Source: Polyodon spathula (Eukaryota; Chordata; Actinopteri; Acipenseriformes; Polyodontidae). From it: 64,000 nucleotides of DNA. Positions 23,077-32,995 of the stretch are shown here, one piece after another. The stretch is taken from contig NC_054538.1 in assembly GCF_017654505.1 (NCBI RefSeq), positions 59,044,184-59,108,183 of the forward strand, written 5' to 3'. Numbering within the stretch: the stretch's first letter is position 1; each line of letters opens with the position of its first letter. A model generated the notes under the pieces. The model was not told where the DNA came from. It worked only from the letters and a program-made list of their open reading frames with translations, and did no database searches. Position numbers and translations under genes: made by a program.

Positions 23077-23692
23077 TGTTAAGAACATAAGAAAGTTTAC
23101 AAACGAGAGGAGGCCATTCAGCCTATCTTGCTCGTTTGGTTGTTAGTAGCTTATTGATCCCAGAATTTCATCAAGCAGCTGCTTCTTTTTTTTTTATATA
23201 AAATTATTTTCTCCCCAATTTAGTCGTGTCCAATTATTTTTAGGTTCAGCTCACTGCTACCACCCCTGAGCTGACTTGGGAGTGGTGAAGATGAACACAC
23301 GTTGTCCTCTAATGCGTGTGCCATCAGTTTCTTTACACACTGCAGACTAACCATGCAGCCACCTCAGAGCTACAGTGCTGGAGGACAACGCAGTCCTGGG
23401 CAGCTTACAGGCAAGCCTGCAGGTGCCCGGCCAGACCACAGATGTCACTGGTGCGTGGTGAGCTGAGGACACCTTGGCCGACCTGGCCCTCCCTCCCCCC
23501 GGGTGGCGCTTGGTCAATTGAGCGCCACCCCCTAGGAACTCCCGGTCATGGTCAACAACATAGTCTGGATTTGAACTTATGATCTCCAGACTTTAGGGCA
23601 CATCTGCACGGAGCACTTTTACTGGATGTGCCACTCGGGAGCCCCCATCAAGCAACTTCTTGAAGAATTCCAAGGTGTTGGCTTCAACAACA
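23077..23692 (-). mobile_element. 3' end of a second CR1-like LINE, split by a SINE
   Basis: The minus strand of 23077-23185 reads the C-terminal end of a CR1-like ORF2 (KLLDEILG...) down to a 3' terminus ending TCTTATGTTCTT. The missing upstream piece (VEANTLEFFKKLLD-type) continues at 23646-23692. The 23186-23645 SINE lies between. The copy is strongly 5'-truncated. Confidence 0.72.
23186..23645 (-). mobile_element. Long tRNA-derived SINE nested in a LINE
   Basis: On the minus strand it begins GGGGGCTCCCGAGTGGCACA (tRNA-like head with A box TGGCACATCCAG), then a B-box-like AGTTCAAATCC, and runs about 460 bp to an A-rich tail seen here as poly(T) at 23183-23193. The flanks CATCAAGCAGCTGCTTC (23169-23185) and CATCAAGCAACTTCTTG (23646-23662) are a roughly 17-bp target duplication. 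The second copy is at 31155-31565. I associate this family with sturgeons, from memory. Confidence 0.85.
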
Positions 23693-24002
23693 GTACAAAC
23701 ATAAAGCACTTTGCCCTTACGTTTGCGTTTTATAGCATCTCTTCAAAATCAGGTCTCATAAACTCCCTTGTTGGAAATAGATTAATTCAAATCAAATACA
23801 TGCATTTTAATCAATTTGAAAGGCTAAATCAGCAACAGTTCTTACTGGCAGATAGGCTTGTAGGCTTATTTACAAATAGGGACCATAAAAGCTGCTCTGG
23901 GTCAAGCAGGGAGACATACAAACAAATGGGAATACCAAATAAACAAGCACTCCAGCTTTCCCGCCCTCTCTGAGGAGTGAACACTCCGTTTAGAAGTGTA
24001 CT

Positions 24003-24200
24003 GTAGCTTGTTGGTTAGAGATTCAGAATTGGAGATAGAAGGTCCTAATTTTCAATTCCCCATCCGACTGACCTGCTGTGTGACCTTGGGTAAGTCACAC
24101 TGCGTTACTAAGCCTCCAACCCATCTGGATTACTGAGTACAAGGGAGGCCCAGCGTGAATGAACTCCCAGTGGAATGCTGTTGGCGTAGTATTCTGGATA
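24003..24200 (+). mobile_element. Degraded tRNA/CORE-like SINE
   Basis: A tRNA-like head (TAGCTTGTTGGTTAGAG, then a degraded TTTTCAATTCC B box) is followed by a CORE-type TGCTGTGTGACCTTGGGTAA-GTCAC block. The tail is not clear. Confidence 0.6.
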
Positions 24201-24239
24201 AACAGTTTACTTTAAGTAACAACCTTGAGTGACAGTACA

Positions 24240-27046
24240 CAGACTGAACACACCAATGGGGGGTTGGAGTGTTTAGAATTTAGCTGTTCATCAAAACAAA
24301 ATGGCATGTATTTCCACTCTCAGAAGAACCTACATCAGTAATTACCAGTTTGTTCTCTCAATTGATAAAGTTACCATATCACCAGTCTTCCAAAGAAGGC
24401 AACTATTCTTCATACTTCCTCCCATGCTGACAATCTTGCTTCTTAAAAACGTCATGCCTAGTGATGATGAAGCTAATTAAACAGATTTTTTTGTTTACCC
24501 TGATCCCCACTATCACATGTTGTTGATTGAGCTACTATGTGGATAGACTATACTGTAAATATTTTAGTATTTAAACTGGGGGAATCTTATGCTGTTGTAA
24601 AGCAAAACTGTAATAATTTAGGGTTGCTCCGGAGCTTATAGTTATTTAAATATTAATAGCCCTATTTAGTTTAGTCAGCCGCCGCTCCTACCACCGCCAC
24701 AACGGCTGCATTCAGCAATAAAAATGGCCAGTAGCACTTTATCCTTTTCTGAAATCACGGGAGGAAAGATTTATAATGTCTGCATGACTGAACAGCCTCT
24801 TCACTTTTTTTTTCTTTATAATGGCAACATAATACCATCTATGCATTAATAATCTTGGCAGCAGTCCAAAAGAGCGAATTGCATTATATTTTTTAATCAG
24901 GAAATATGATTGCTTTATACTTCATTTGTCTAGCACTGGTGTGACACTAGGGGCTTTAGAAGCAGTTTATGATAACTAACTGGGGTGGGGGGTTTAATGA
25001 TATTAAGTGAGACTGATGGTTGTAGAATTTTTAAACCATTTTCTTGTTAAGCCAAGAGAGCAAATTGAGGCCGCAAAATGGTAATAATTGTTTGGAACTA
25101 AATAAAGAAGAAACAACAGAGTTGTTCAATTAATTGCTTCAGGCACCTAATTATCCACTTTACCTTAAATGCAGCCTGAGTATTACAGTGGTCTTGCAGG
25201 GGTTGACCTCTGACCATCCCATCCAGACTCCCAGGCTTGGATGAGTTGTGAACTCCATTCCTGGCTGAAGAGTACCACATAGTTCTCCCATGTGTTGTCA
25301 TATTCATGTCAAAATAATCAAAAGTGAATACAGTTTCACAGGAAGCAGCCCTGTCTGCAATTAGGGATGTTTTTGTGGGAAACAAAGAATGTGAAGGAAT
25401 GTATTTCCCTCTTGTGTGTTTTCATCTGGTGCCCGATGTTATTTTGGTCTGATGTGAAAGGCTGTACATGCTACAGTAGGAGGTGGGCTTGTCGAAATAT
25501 TTCCCAGCTACCCTGGCGTCAGTAGATTTTGAATTTCTTATTCCCTAATTATAATGTGTTTAATGGGTTCTGTCACTTGTATAGGAACCAACAGAGTATA
25601 TAAATAAGGATTTCTACCTGCACAGAAAGCAGCCATGCCTGTCTTTGAATGCCTGTAGCTTGCTGTTGACATAGTGAAGATGCCTCACAATGGTGGCAGG
25701 CCACATGAGAGATCTATTCTCACCAGATATCAGCCCATGTTTATTCTGAACGGTGCTGAAGCAGGCTTAAGATAAGTACAGTATATGTATAGAGCAAAAA
25801 GAGTAACATTTCTAAGCTGGTAAATGGTATAGAGAGTGTGCTTCAAAAGTGTAGACCCAGATGCTCTATTAAATTAATGTTAACACAAAATGTTCAATGT
25901 TTTTGCTTTAAAACAAAGGCCCTCAAAGATTTGATAGTTAGTATTCTCTCAGCTATTTCAGTCTTCAACTATTTATAACATGCTTTTAAGGAAGATCAGA
26001 TCAAACCACTAATCTAGGGAGTGCACAAAACTGACAAAGTGAGAAAAAAGCTTTTCACCATCATCACAGCAATAATGTGATGTATTGGGATCAATTTATA
26101 AACGTGTCTCCCTCTTCTGCATAAGCTTTTTTTTGTTGCATTACTCCCTTATCAATTGATTGGTTTTATGTGCTTCTGTGAAGAGGTTACATTCCTATTG
26201 TACTCTTTTAATTTATTTTCTTAATTTAATTTTCTTATGGTCCGGTTACCATATTCTGTCCTGCTTTCCTCTTACTTCAATTTTCTTGCTGTTTTATAAT
26301 TAGAGTTCTATGCTGTTCAGGGTGCTGACACTCTGTGCATATTTGATGCTGTATTGAATTTCAGTATTTAATTTTGTGATACATTGTTATTTTGAAGCTG
26401 CAGGATATAAACTAATTTACCTTCAGAAGGCTTTTGTCAAGTTCAAGCTCACTCTTAGCTACGTACAATATATTACCCAAAAACTCCAATTCGAGGTCAA
26501 CATGTTTGTTTTTCAAACAGAGTTTGTTGTTACTTTGTAATTAATGAAGAGGATTATAGATTTATGGAGTGGATTTCATCTAAATCTTTTGTAGGCTGTA
26601 CAGCAGGTTTAAAGATGAACCAATGTGTTTTTTTTTTGGTCAAGAAGCAGCATGTTATCTGTCTTCTGCCTCATTTTCACTGCTTGGCACTATACAGGAT
26701 TCGGCTGCCACGGCTAGCTACCAAAATCAAAAGAGCGTTTTAGTACTTTTTTTTCCAAACCTGACCAACCTCGGAAATTCTTGCAGTGTGACAAAGTTTG
26801 CTGGGGGATTGTGGGATTGTTTTGTTTTAAAGAATATGGCGGTAACGCTGCATTTAGAACAAAGCAGTCCAAATAATGGAATCTGAAATTGAAAGAAAGT
26901 TCATTGCTATTTTCATTGTGGCACTATATATGATTTTAGACAGCCTTGAATGAACTCACTAAAAGAAGACGGATGGAAAGTGAATGTGATTGTTCTTCAT
27001 CAACAGATGACGATTTCATTTTCAGTTTGTGCGTTCTTTTAACCCA
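24240..27046. other. Unassigned DNA
   Basis: No gene or element recognised. Open frames at 25098-25385 (minus) and 26623-26886 (plus) have no identifiable domain. Confidence 0.5.
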
Positions 27047-27103
27047 TTAACCACTTCAACACCATGACATCGCACGTACACCAAATGAAAACCCACTTAC
27101 AGT

Positions 27104-27243
27104 ACCATCCGTGGAGAGCGACAATGGGAGTGAAGTTGGTTCGGAGGATTCCGATACTAGTGACAGTGTTGCTGACTTATTGCTCAGCAATGATGATGAA
27201 GAGGATGTGGAGCCGAGAATGGTACAAACTGTACAAACATAAG
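27104..27243 (+). pseudogene. Acidic N-terminal remnant of a piggyBac-like transposase
   Basis: The frame beginning at CCATCCGTGGAG reads a Ser/Asp/Glu-rich segment (VESDNGSEVGSEDSDTSD then SNDDEEDVEP) and stops at TAA (27241-27243). Acidic N-termini of this kind are common in piggyBac-type transposases. A different frame opens at the ATG at 27064, so the true N-terminus is shifted or was spliced. The catalytic domain is deleted. Confidence 0.55.
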
Positions 27244-27478
27244 AGCATGCAGCTACTTTACAGGTAAGCCAGCTGCAAACGGGAAGCTGTTTGGTTTCAA
27301 ATGGCAGTACTGTGAAGAAATACTATGAAAACACAGTACTGGGTACAAGGCAATAAAGCAGGCATCTGCAGCAGCCAGATCCATCACAACACCTGTGCAA
27401 AGTAGCTGTGTACACGCATTTGTGACTATCCCTCCAACATAAGGGAAGTAAAGACCGCAAAAAAAGATGCAGGGTCTG

Positions 27479-27831
27479 TGTGACAAAGTGCCCGCCCCTG
27501 TGTGTATTTTCTGTTATATGTTGTGTTGTGTGTTCGGTGAGTGGAGAACGGGATTGGAGACGGAGGAAATAATAAGTATAATAACAATAATAATCGTTAA
27601 ATAGAAGCTCACTGCGTTTTGTCTGTATAGTCCGTTTTGTTTGTCTTTTTGTTTTGGCGAATGTGCCATGTCCTGTGTCTTGTTTGTCTTTGCAACCTTT
27701 TATTTTCTGCTTGTAATAAATTATTAAATGCTGAGCGAGACCATTCGCTCAGCTCCACCAAACTCCACCTCTCTCTTTGTTTATTTCCTGGCTCTGGTCT
27801 GACACCACCCACTCCGGCCGTCTTTGTGACA
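27479..27831 (+). repeat. 5' LTR of element B
   Basis: It begins TGTGACAAAGTGCCCGCCCC and ends CTTTGTGACA, as in A, but is 353 bp rather than 641. About 290 bp of U3, including the hairpin and the TATA block of A, is absent. AATAAA is near 27715. Confidence 0.9.
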
Positions 27832-28544
27832 CGTGGTGTGAGAACCGGGATAACAGTGCCTCCAAGCGTCAGACCAGGGATACTGAGGCCCTTGAAGGCC
27901 CTCGATCAGAGAAAGGTAGAGGATGCGGAGGAGTGGCTTCGTCTGAAGGCCACAAGACCAGTCCACTGCCAGGAGCTGCCTCTGCCTCTTCCGACCGCCG
28001 TTTCTGATTTAAAATCAACAAAAAAAATAATAATAAAGAAATGGAAGGCTGGAGCTGGAGAGATGGCTTCCAGGATCTGGAGGACCTCCTCGGTGGTCTA
28101 GAGGACCAAGGCTGGTTCCTTGCCTGTGGGGAATTCGGGCACCCGGTGGTGCGCTGCCCCTACCAAGAGGGAGAGGAGGAACTGGCACAGGAGAAGAAAG
28201 TGAGGAAGAGGCAGAGAAGGGGAAGAGGAAGGCAGAGCATCCACCACCCAAGTCTCCACCAGCAGAGGAAGAATGCCTGCTGGTTTTGCCTCCAGAGCCA
28301 GAGGGAGAGGAGCCGTTGCTGCTGTCTCCAGCGCCAGAGGGAGAGGTCAGACCGCTGTCTCCAGAACATGAGGGAGAGCCGCACCAGTCCCCTGTAACAA
28401 GGGTAGACTACATGTTGCTCCCACCTCCGCCGCCAGGAGACTACATGCCTCCGCCACCTCCACCGGCAGGAGCAGAGCAGTCGGGAGCTGCCTCTGCCTC
28501 CTCCACTGCCAGGAGCAGAGCAGCGGGAGCTGCCTCTGCCTCCG

Positions 28545-28770
28545 TCACCAGCAGAGGGTGAATGCCTGCTGGGTCCCTGGCCACCAGCAGAGGGTGAATG
28601 CCTGCTGGGTCCCTGGCCACCAGCAGAGGGTGAATGCCTGCTGGGTCCCTGTCCACCAGCAGAAGGTAAATTCCTGCTGGGTCCCCCACCAGCAGAGGAT
28701 GAATGCCTGCTGGTATCACTTTCCTCACCAACAGAGGATGAATGCCTGCTGGTATCACTTCCCCCAACAT
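28545..28770 (+). repeat. 36- and 39-bp coding minisatellite of element B
   Basis: Four units of the CCAGCAGAGGGTGAATGCCT-GCTGGGTCCC type, then two longer units with TGGTATCACTT. Homologous to 17654-17890 in element A. Confidence 0.85.
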
Positions 28771-28984
28771 CACGAGGAGAGGAGCTAGAGCTGCCTCTGC
28801 CTCCATCATCATCAGGGGGAGAGGAGCAGGAGCTGCCTCTCCCTTCACCAGAAGGACCAGGACTAGATGCTGGCGGTCCTCAGCAGCCCTTGCATAGGCT
28901 GCTGAGAGAAGCACGGGGAAGAACCGCCCGGCCGCAGTGGCTGAGAAGAGGGCCAACACCCGCACCCCAACTTGTCCTGACTCC

Positions 28985-29177
28985 CTGCCTCGCTTCACCC
29001 AAGGATGCCTGCCTCGCTTCGCCCAAGGATGCCTGCCACACTTTGCCTAGGATGCCTGCCACGCTTCGCCTAAAGGGTGCCTGCCACGCTTCGTCCAAGG
29101 ATGCCTGACTCTCTTCACCCAAGGATGCCTGCCTCACTTCGCCCAAGGATGCCTGCCACGCTTCGCCCAAGGATGCC
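28985..29177 (+). repeat. 24-bp coding minisatellite of element B, about 8 diverged units
   Basis: Units of the GCCTGCC(T/A)CGCTTCGCCCAA type with substitutions and 1-2 bp indels. Homologous to 18107-18265 in element A. Confidence 0.85.
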
Positions 29178-29450
29178 TGCCTGGCATCGCCTGGGGTTGC
29201 GAGTCACTTCGCATCGCCTGGGGTTGCCAGTCGCTCCACATAGCCTGGGGTTGCCAGCCGCTCCGCATCACCTGGGGTTGCCAGCCGCTCTGCATCGCCT
29301 GGGGTTGCCCGCCACTCCGCATCGCCTGGGGTTGCCCTCCACTCAGCATCGCCTGGGGGTAGCTGGAGCTGCTTCGCCTAGGGTTGCCAGCTGCTCTGCA
29401 TCGCCTGGGGTTGCCAGCCGCTCCGCATCACCTAGGGCTGCCTGTTGCTC
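29178..29450 (+). repeat. 27-bp coding minisatellite of element B, 10 diverged units
   Basis: Ten units start CCTGGGGTTGCC or variants; one has an indel (GGGGGTAGCTGGAGC). Same unit and same count as in element A. Confidence 0.85.
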
Positions 29451-29834
29451 CGTATCGCAGCAGGAAGTACTGTGGCTGGAACCCCACCAAGGGGAGCTAC
29501 CGGCCACGAAGAAGGAGGAGGAGGTCTGGAGACCACCAACCCCAGCAGCAGTTTCACTGCCGGAGATTGTGGGGGAGGTCAGCAGACCTGCTCCCACTGC
29601 AGCACTTTCGCTGCCGGAAGTACTGTGGTCGGAGCCCCACCAAGGGGAGCTGCCGGCTACAAAGAAGGGGGGAAGTCATGAGACCACCCCCCAAGCAGCC
29701 TTTCCACTGCCAGGACTACCCCGGCTGGAGGAGCCAGACTGGGGACTATTAATGTCTCTGCTGACGATATTTTCGCTGCTGACAGCCTTACGAGCTGTGG
29801 GCCCCTTGAAGCTTCTGGTCCTGGCCCAGGACTT

Positions 29835-30154
29835 TTCTGTTATATGTTGCATTTTGTGTTCGGTGAGTGGAGAACGGAATTGGAGACGGAGGAAATAATA
29901 AGTATAATAATAATAATAATAATCGTTAAATAGAAGCTCACCGTGTTTTGTCTGTATAGTCCATTTTGTTTGTCTTTTTATTTGGCGAATGTGCCGTGTC
30001 CTGTGTCTTGTTTGTCTTTGCAACCTTTTATTTTCTGCTTGTATAAATTATTAAATGCTGAGCCAGACCATTCGCTCAGCTCCACTAAGCTCCACCTCTC
30101 TCTTTGTTTATTTCTTGGCTCTGGTCTGACGCCACCCACTACGGCCGTGTGACA
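29835..30154 (+). repeat. Truncated 3' LTR of element B
   Basis: It starts at TCTGTTATATGTTG, corresponding to about position 34 of the 5' LTR, and ends GTGTGACA. The missing LTR start, polypurine tract and end of the interior were removed at a TTTT junction after CCAGGAC. AATAAA of the 5' copy is changed to TATAAA. Confidence 0.85.
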
Positions 30155-30535
30155 GTCTGCTAAAAAATTAAAACAAAAAAAAGGACACAAGAAAAATGTG
30201 CAGTTATTGTGCAAAATTTTAATAAATGGCACAGAGCAAGTCAATAATGGCATATGTTTTTGATGATTTTTATTTGATAATTACTGGTTACTGATTATTG
30301 TTGTTATTAGCAGCATTTGTTTTCATTGTAAAAAAAAAAAATATATATATATTAAACATGGGTATGTAGTACACAAGAGCATAAAGGGTTAATGAAAAAA
30401 CACAGTTTAGGTCATTTATTTGTGTTTTCTTCATATGTTAACATTTTATAGCAATTACAGGTTTGAAAACATTATTTTCAAACTCTGGTGCCTGGGAAGG
30501 AGTTTCATTTCTATCTCTGGAGTTGAAGTGGTTAA

Positions 30536-31139
30536 GTACCAAATACATTTTTCTTTGAAAAAATCTGAACATGTATTTATTTCATATGATACATTATATT
30601 TAGGACAATGGCACTGAATAGGTTAAAAATGAAGGCTACACACTGCTAAATGTAAAACAGTAATTCATTGTTAAGAAAAAACAATGGTAGTGACTTCCCT
30701 GTCGGTTTCTTCTCTACACGCACCTCCTGGCTATGTGATGATACACTTCCTTTGTAGCCAATTTGGCTGCATGGAGTATGAGCTAACCAGACAGCCGTGT
30801 TCAGCTGCTTGGGTGAGCAGTGGAAACACCTTGTTTTGTTGCTTTGCAGTGGAAACAGGGCATTTGTTTTTTCTTTTTTTATTTTCTTTTTCCTCCACCT
30901 GCAGACCCTTAAATATTAAGACAGATAAACCTGTAAATATTTTGAGATTAAAAACAAACCGAATACAGCTTTTAGGACCTAAAATATATGCTGTACTGGG
31001 ACAGATCTTATTCTGATTCAGAGGTATTTTTATACTATTTTTCATATTCATTTTAGTTGTGTTTGTATATGTATAGCCATTTTGCAAATAACACAGAGGC
31101 ACATGTGACTTAATATGCCACTTAGTAAACAGTAGCTTG
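30536..31139. other. Unassigned DNA
   Basis: No gene recognised; overlapping open frames on both strands at 30684-31102 lack motifs. Confidence 0.5.
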
Positions 31140-31154
31140 AGCTACTTAGGCATT

Positions 31155-31565
31155 TTTTTTAAAATTACTTTACTCCCAATTTGAAATATTCAATTGTATT
31201 TTAGGTTCAGATCACCACTACCACCCCTGTGCTGTCCTCTGAAGAGTGTGTTGTCAGCTGACTGCTTCTTTTCACCCTGCAAGCCTTCCATGCAGCCAAC
31301 TCATTGGAGGACATTGCAACTCTGGGCAGCTTACAGGCAAGACTGCAGGTGCCCAACCAGTCTACAGGGGTCTACAATGAGCTGAGGAAACCTTGGCCTC
31401 CCTTTCCAGGGTGGTGCTTGGCCAATTGCACACTGGTCCCTGGGAACTCCTGTCCATGGTTGGCAGTGGAATAGCCTGGACTTGAACCAGCAACCTCCAG
31501 GCTATAGGGTGCATCCTGCACTCCCTGTGGAGTGGCTTACTGGATATGCCACTAGGGAGCCTGCA
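31155..31565 (-). mobile_element. Long tRNA-derived SINE, second copy
   Basis: Same family and orientation as 23186-23645 (head near 31555, GGCTCCCTAGTGGCATATCC on the minus strand; B-box-like GGTTCAAGTCC near 31475). The flanks AGCTACTTAGGCATT (31140-31154) and AGCTACTTGTGCATT (31566-31580) are a 15-bp target duplication with two differences. Confidence 0.88.
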
Positions 31566-31580
31566 AGCTACTTGTGCATT

Positions 31581-32990
31581 CTACCTTGAAGGTACTGTAT
31601 AAGGGGTTTTATAACACTGACGTTCTGGTCTTGTTCACTTGAATATTTATTCTAATACATAGAAATAGAACATTTGTGGAGAATAGGCACCTTAAGAATG
31701 CTATGGCTGAATTGGCTGCACAGATGCCTAGAATTCCAACAGTGTATGCTGGTGTGCCTTGTAGATAAATCTCAGCCCTGCCATTCAGGTTGGAGACCTG
31801 AACTTGGCACATATGTAGAGATTACTAGTAATTGGCTCTCGATAATATTTCTGACCTGTCCAGCAGGGGTCACAGTAGCTCTGATTTTATATATATGTGT
31901 GTGTGTTTTGTTTTAGTAAAAAAAATAAACAACAACAACTAATGAAAGGGTGCCTTTCTGGTACAGACTGTTAAAATAAAAGCTGGCATTAAACACCAGA
32001 TGATTTCAGTGCTGGTCCCTCAGTGGGAGCATTTTAAAATTGTACCAGCAACTCTTAACAACTACAGGTTTAACATCATCTGACATTTTTCTTCCAATAT
32101 AAAAACAAAAGAGTAACCCTGAACTTTCAACTATGCAGCAACATCTTTTTACTGTTACAATTAATTTCTCCATGAAATCATTTTAGTAGTTTGTTTAAAA
32201 TATGGAGCCTTGTCCCGAGTACATATTTGTAAATTCCTAGAACAGTCTCAGGAACTCAGGCTCCCATTACCATTAGAATGGCTTACCATATTACAAACAC
32301 TCCTGCAATCTTGGTTCAAATTTATTGTTTCAGATATTAAAGTCATATTACCTCATTAGAAAATAATGGTGAAATATATTCCTTGAATCAAAAACGATCT
32401 GCATGATCAAGCTGGATTTTATTTCACTTCTGATTAGATCTCAAACCACCCTCCTGGAATGAATGATACGACCGAGGATTCTTCAATGTGGTCGACAGAA
32501 TTTCTGCAGCCACTGGAACACTTTTGGGTGTGTGAAGTGAAGGAAGAAGTGAAGGACATTTTTGTGGGCATGTGTTGTGTGGCCAAGAAATTTCAGACCA
32601 CATGGAGAAACCGTACGCTGCTATATGATTAATTAAGGATTACATGTCATTATTGCAGTGCAGATAAGACCCCCTGAATAACCCTTCCTATGCATTTCTA
32701 CTTTGTGCTCTGCTATTTGTCTCTCTGTACTGTACTGTCTCTATTATCTCTGTGACCTAGTAGTTCCGTATGCCAAGGCTATTTGTTTGGTGCTCATTAA
32801 TAATGACTGAATGAGTTCAGTGTCAAAGCAGATGACTAACTATTGGTATTAAAGACATGGAAATGGGCAGGAAGGTTCAAACGGCTACTTGCAGTACCAT
32901 AATGGTATGTTTCTCAGCACGACAGAGTGCCATGACTTCTGATGGCTGTATGTAGTTAGTCACCGCTTTTTACTTTCACAGTTGGTAAAG
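31581..32990. other. Unassigned DNA
   Basis: No gene recognised. Confidence 0.5.
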
Positions 32991-32995
32991 AGGAA

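Larger units (their letters stand above)
28041..29830 (+). pseudogene. Zinc-knuckle, repeat-rich gag-like protein of element B (decayed)
   Basis: The proposed start is the ATG at 28041 (MEGWSWRDG) behind an A-rich leader. Residues 33-45 read ACGEFGHPVVRC, a zinc knuckle that keeps CX4HX4C but has lost the first Cys, followed by CPYQEGEEEL, shared with element A. The frame then shifts: the Glu/Pro-rich continuation (PEPEGEEPLL, HEGEPHQSP, VDYMLLPPPPPG) lies in another frame from about 28240. Downstream are diverged versions of the A repeats and a tail resembling A (EVLWLEPHQGEL, RAVGPLKLLVLAQDF), which runs into the truncated 3' LTR. Several frameshifts make it non-functional. Role as for element A: RNA-binding gag-like protein by inference. 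Confidence 0.6.
27479..30154 (+). mobile_element. Element B: older non-autonomous LTR element related to A
   Basis: Flanked by the perfect duplication GTCTG (27474-27478, 30155-30159). The 5' LTR is 353 bp; the 3' LTR lacks its first ~33 bp because a deletion joined the interior to the LTR. LTR ends and leader (AACAGTGCCTCCAAGCGTCA) match element A. The interior has the same order: A-rich leader, ATG, zinc-knuckle remnant, Pro-rich units, CLLG(P/V) units, a 24-bp array, a 27-bp array, and a tail with EPHQGELPATKK. No pol domains are seen. LTR-to-LTR differences are around 5% by eye, so it is clearly older than A. Confidence 0.88.
27400..30205 (+). pseudogene. C-terminal Cys-rich remnant of a piggyBac-like transposase, split by element B
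   Basis: Before the insertion the frame reads KKRCR and enters the codons of a CXXC pair exactly at the target duplication GTCTG (27474-27478). After the insertion, from 30155, a Lys/Thr/Arg-rich stretch with a further Cys (TQEKCAV) follows. This is the layout of the C-terminal zinc-binding domain that in piggyBac transposases binds terminal repeats. An in-frame stop right after the Cys shows it was broken independently of the insertion. The domain call rests on short matches. Confidence 0.5.
27051..30531 (+). mobile_element. Internally deleted piggyBac-type element, interrupted by element B
   Basis: TTAA (27047-27050 and 30532-30535) flanks inverted ends CCACTTCAAC (27051-27060) and GTTGAAGTGG (30522-30531). 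TTAA duplication plus short inverted ends is the piggyBac signature. Without the 2.7-kb insertion of element B it is about 0.8 kb: an acidic N-terminal coding remnant near 27104-27243 and a C-terminal Cys-rich remnant split across the insertion. The catalytic DDD core is absent. Confidence 0.8.

Noticed and set aside
25600..25640. TATATAAATAAGG as a host promoter
   Set aside because: An isolated TATA-like string in AT-rich DNA with no gene or CpG-rich sequence downstream.
26623..26886. Open frame of 87 codons without repeats
   Set aside because: Its length is near chance for an AT-rich window, there is no domain or splice context, and the ATG follows a poly(T) run.
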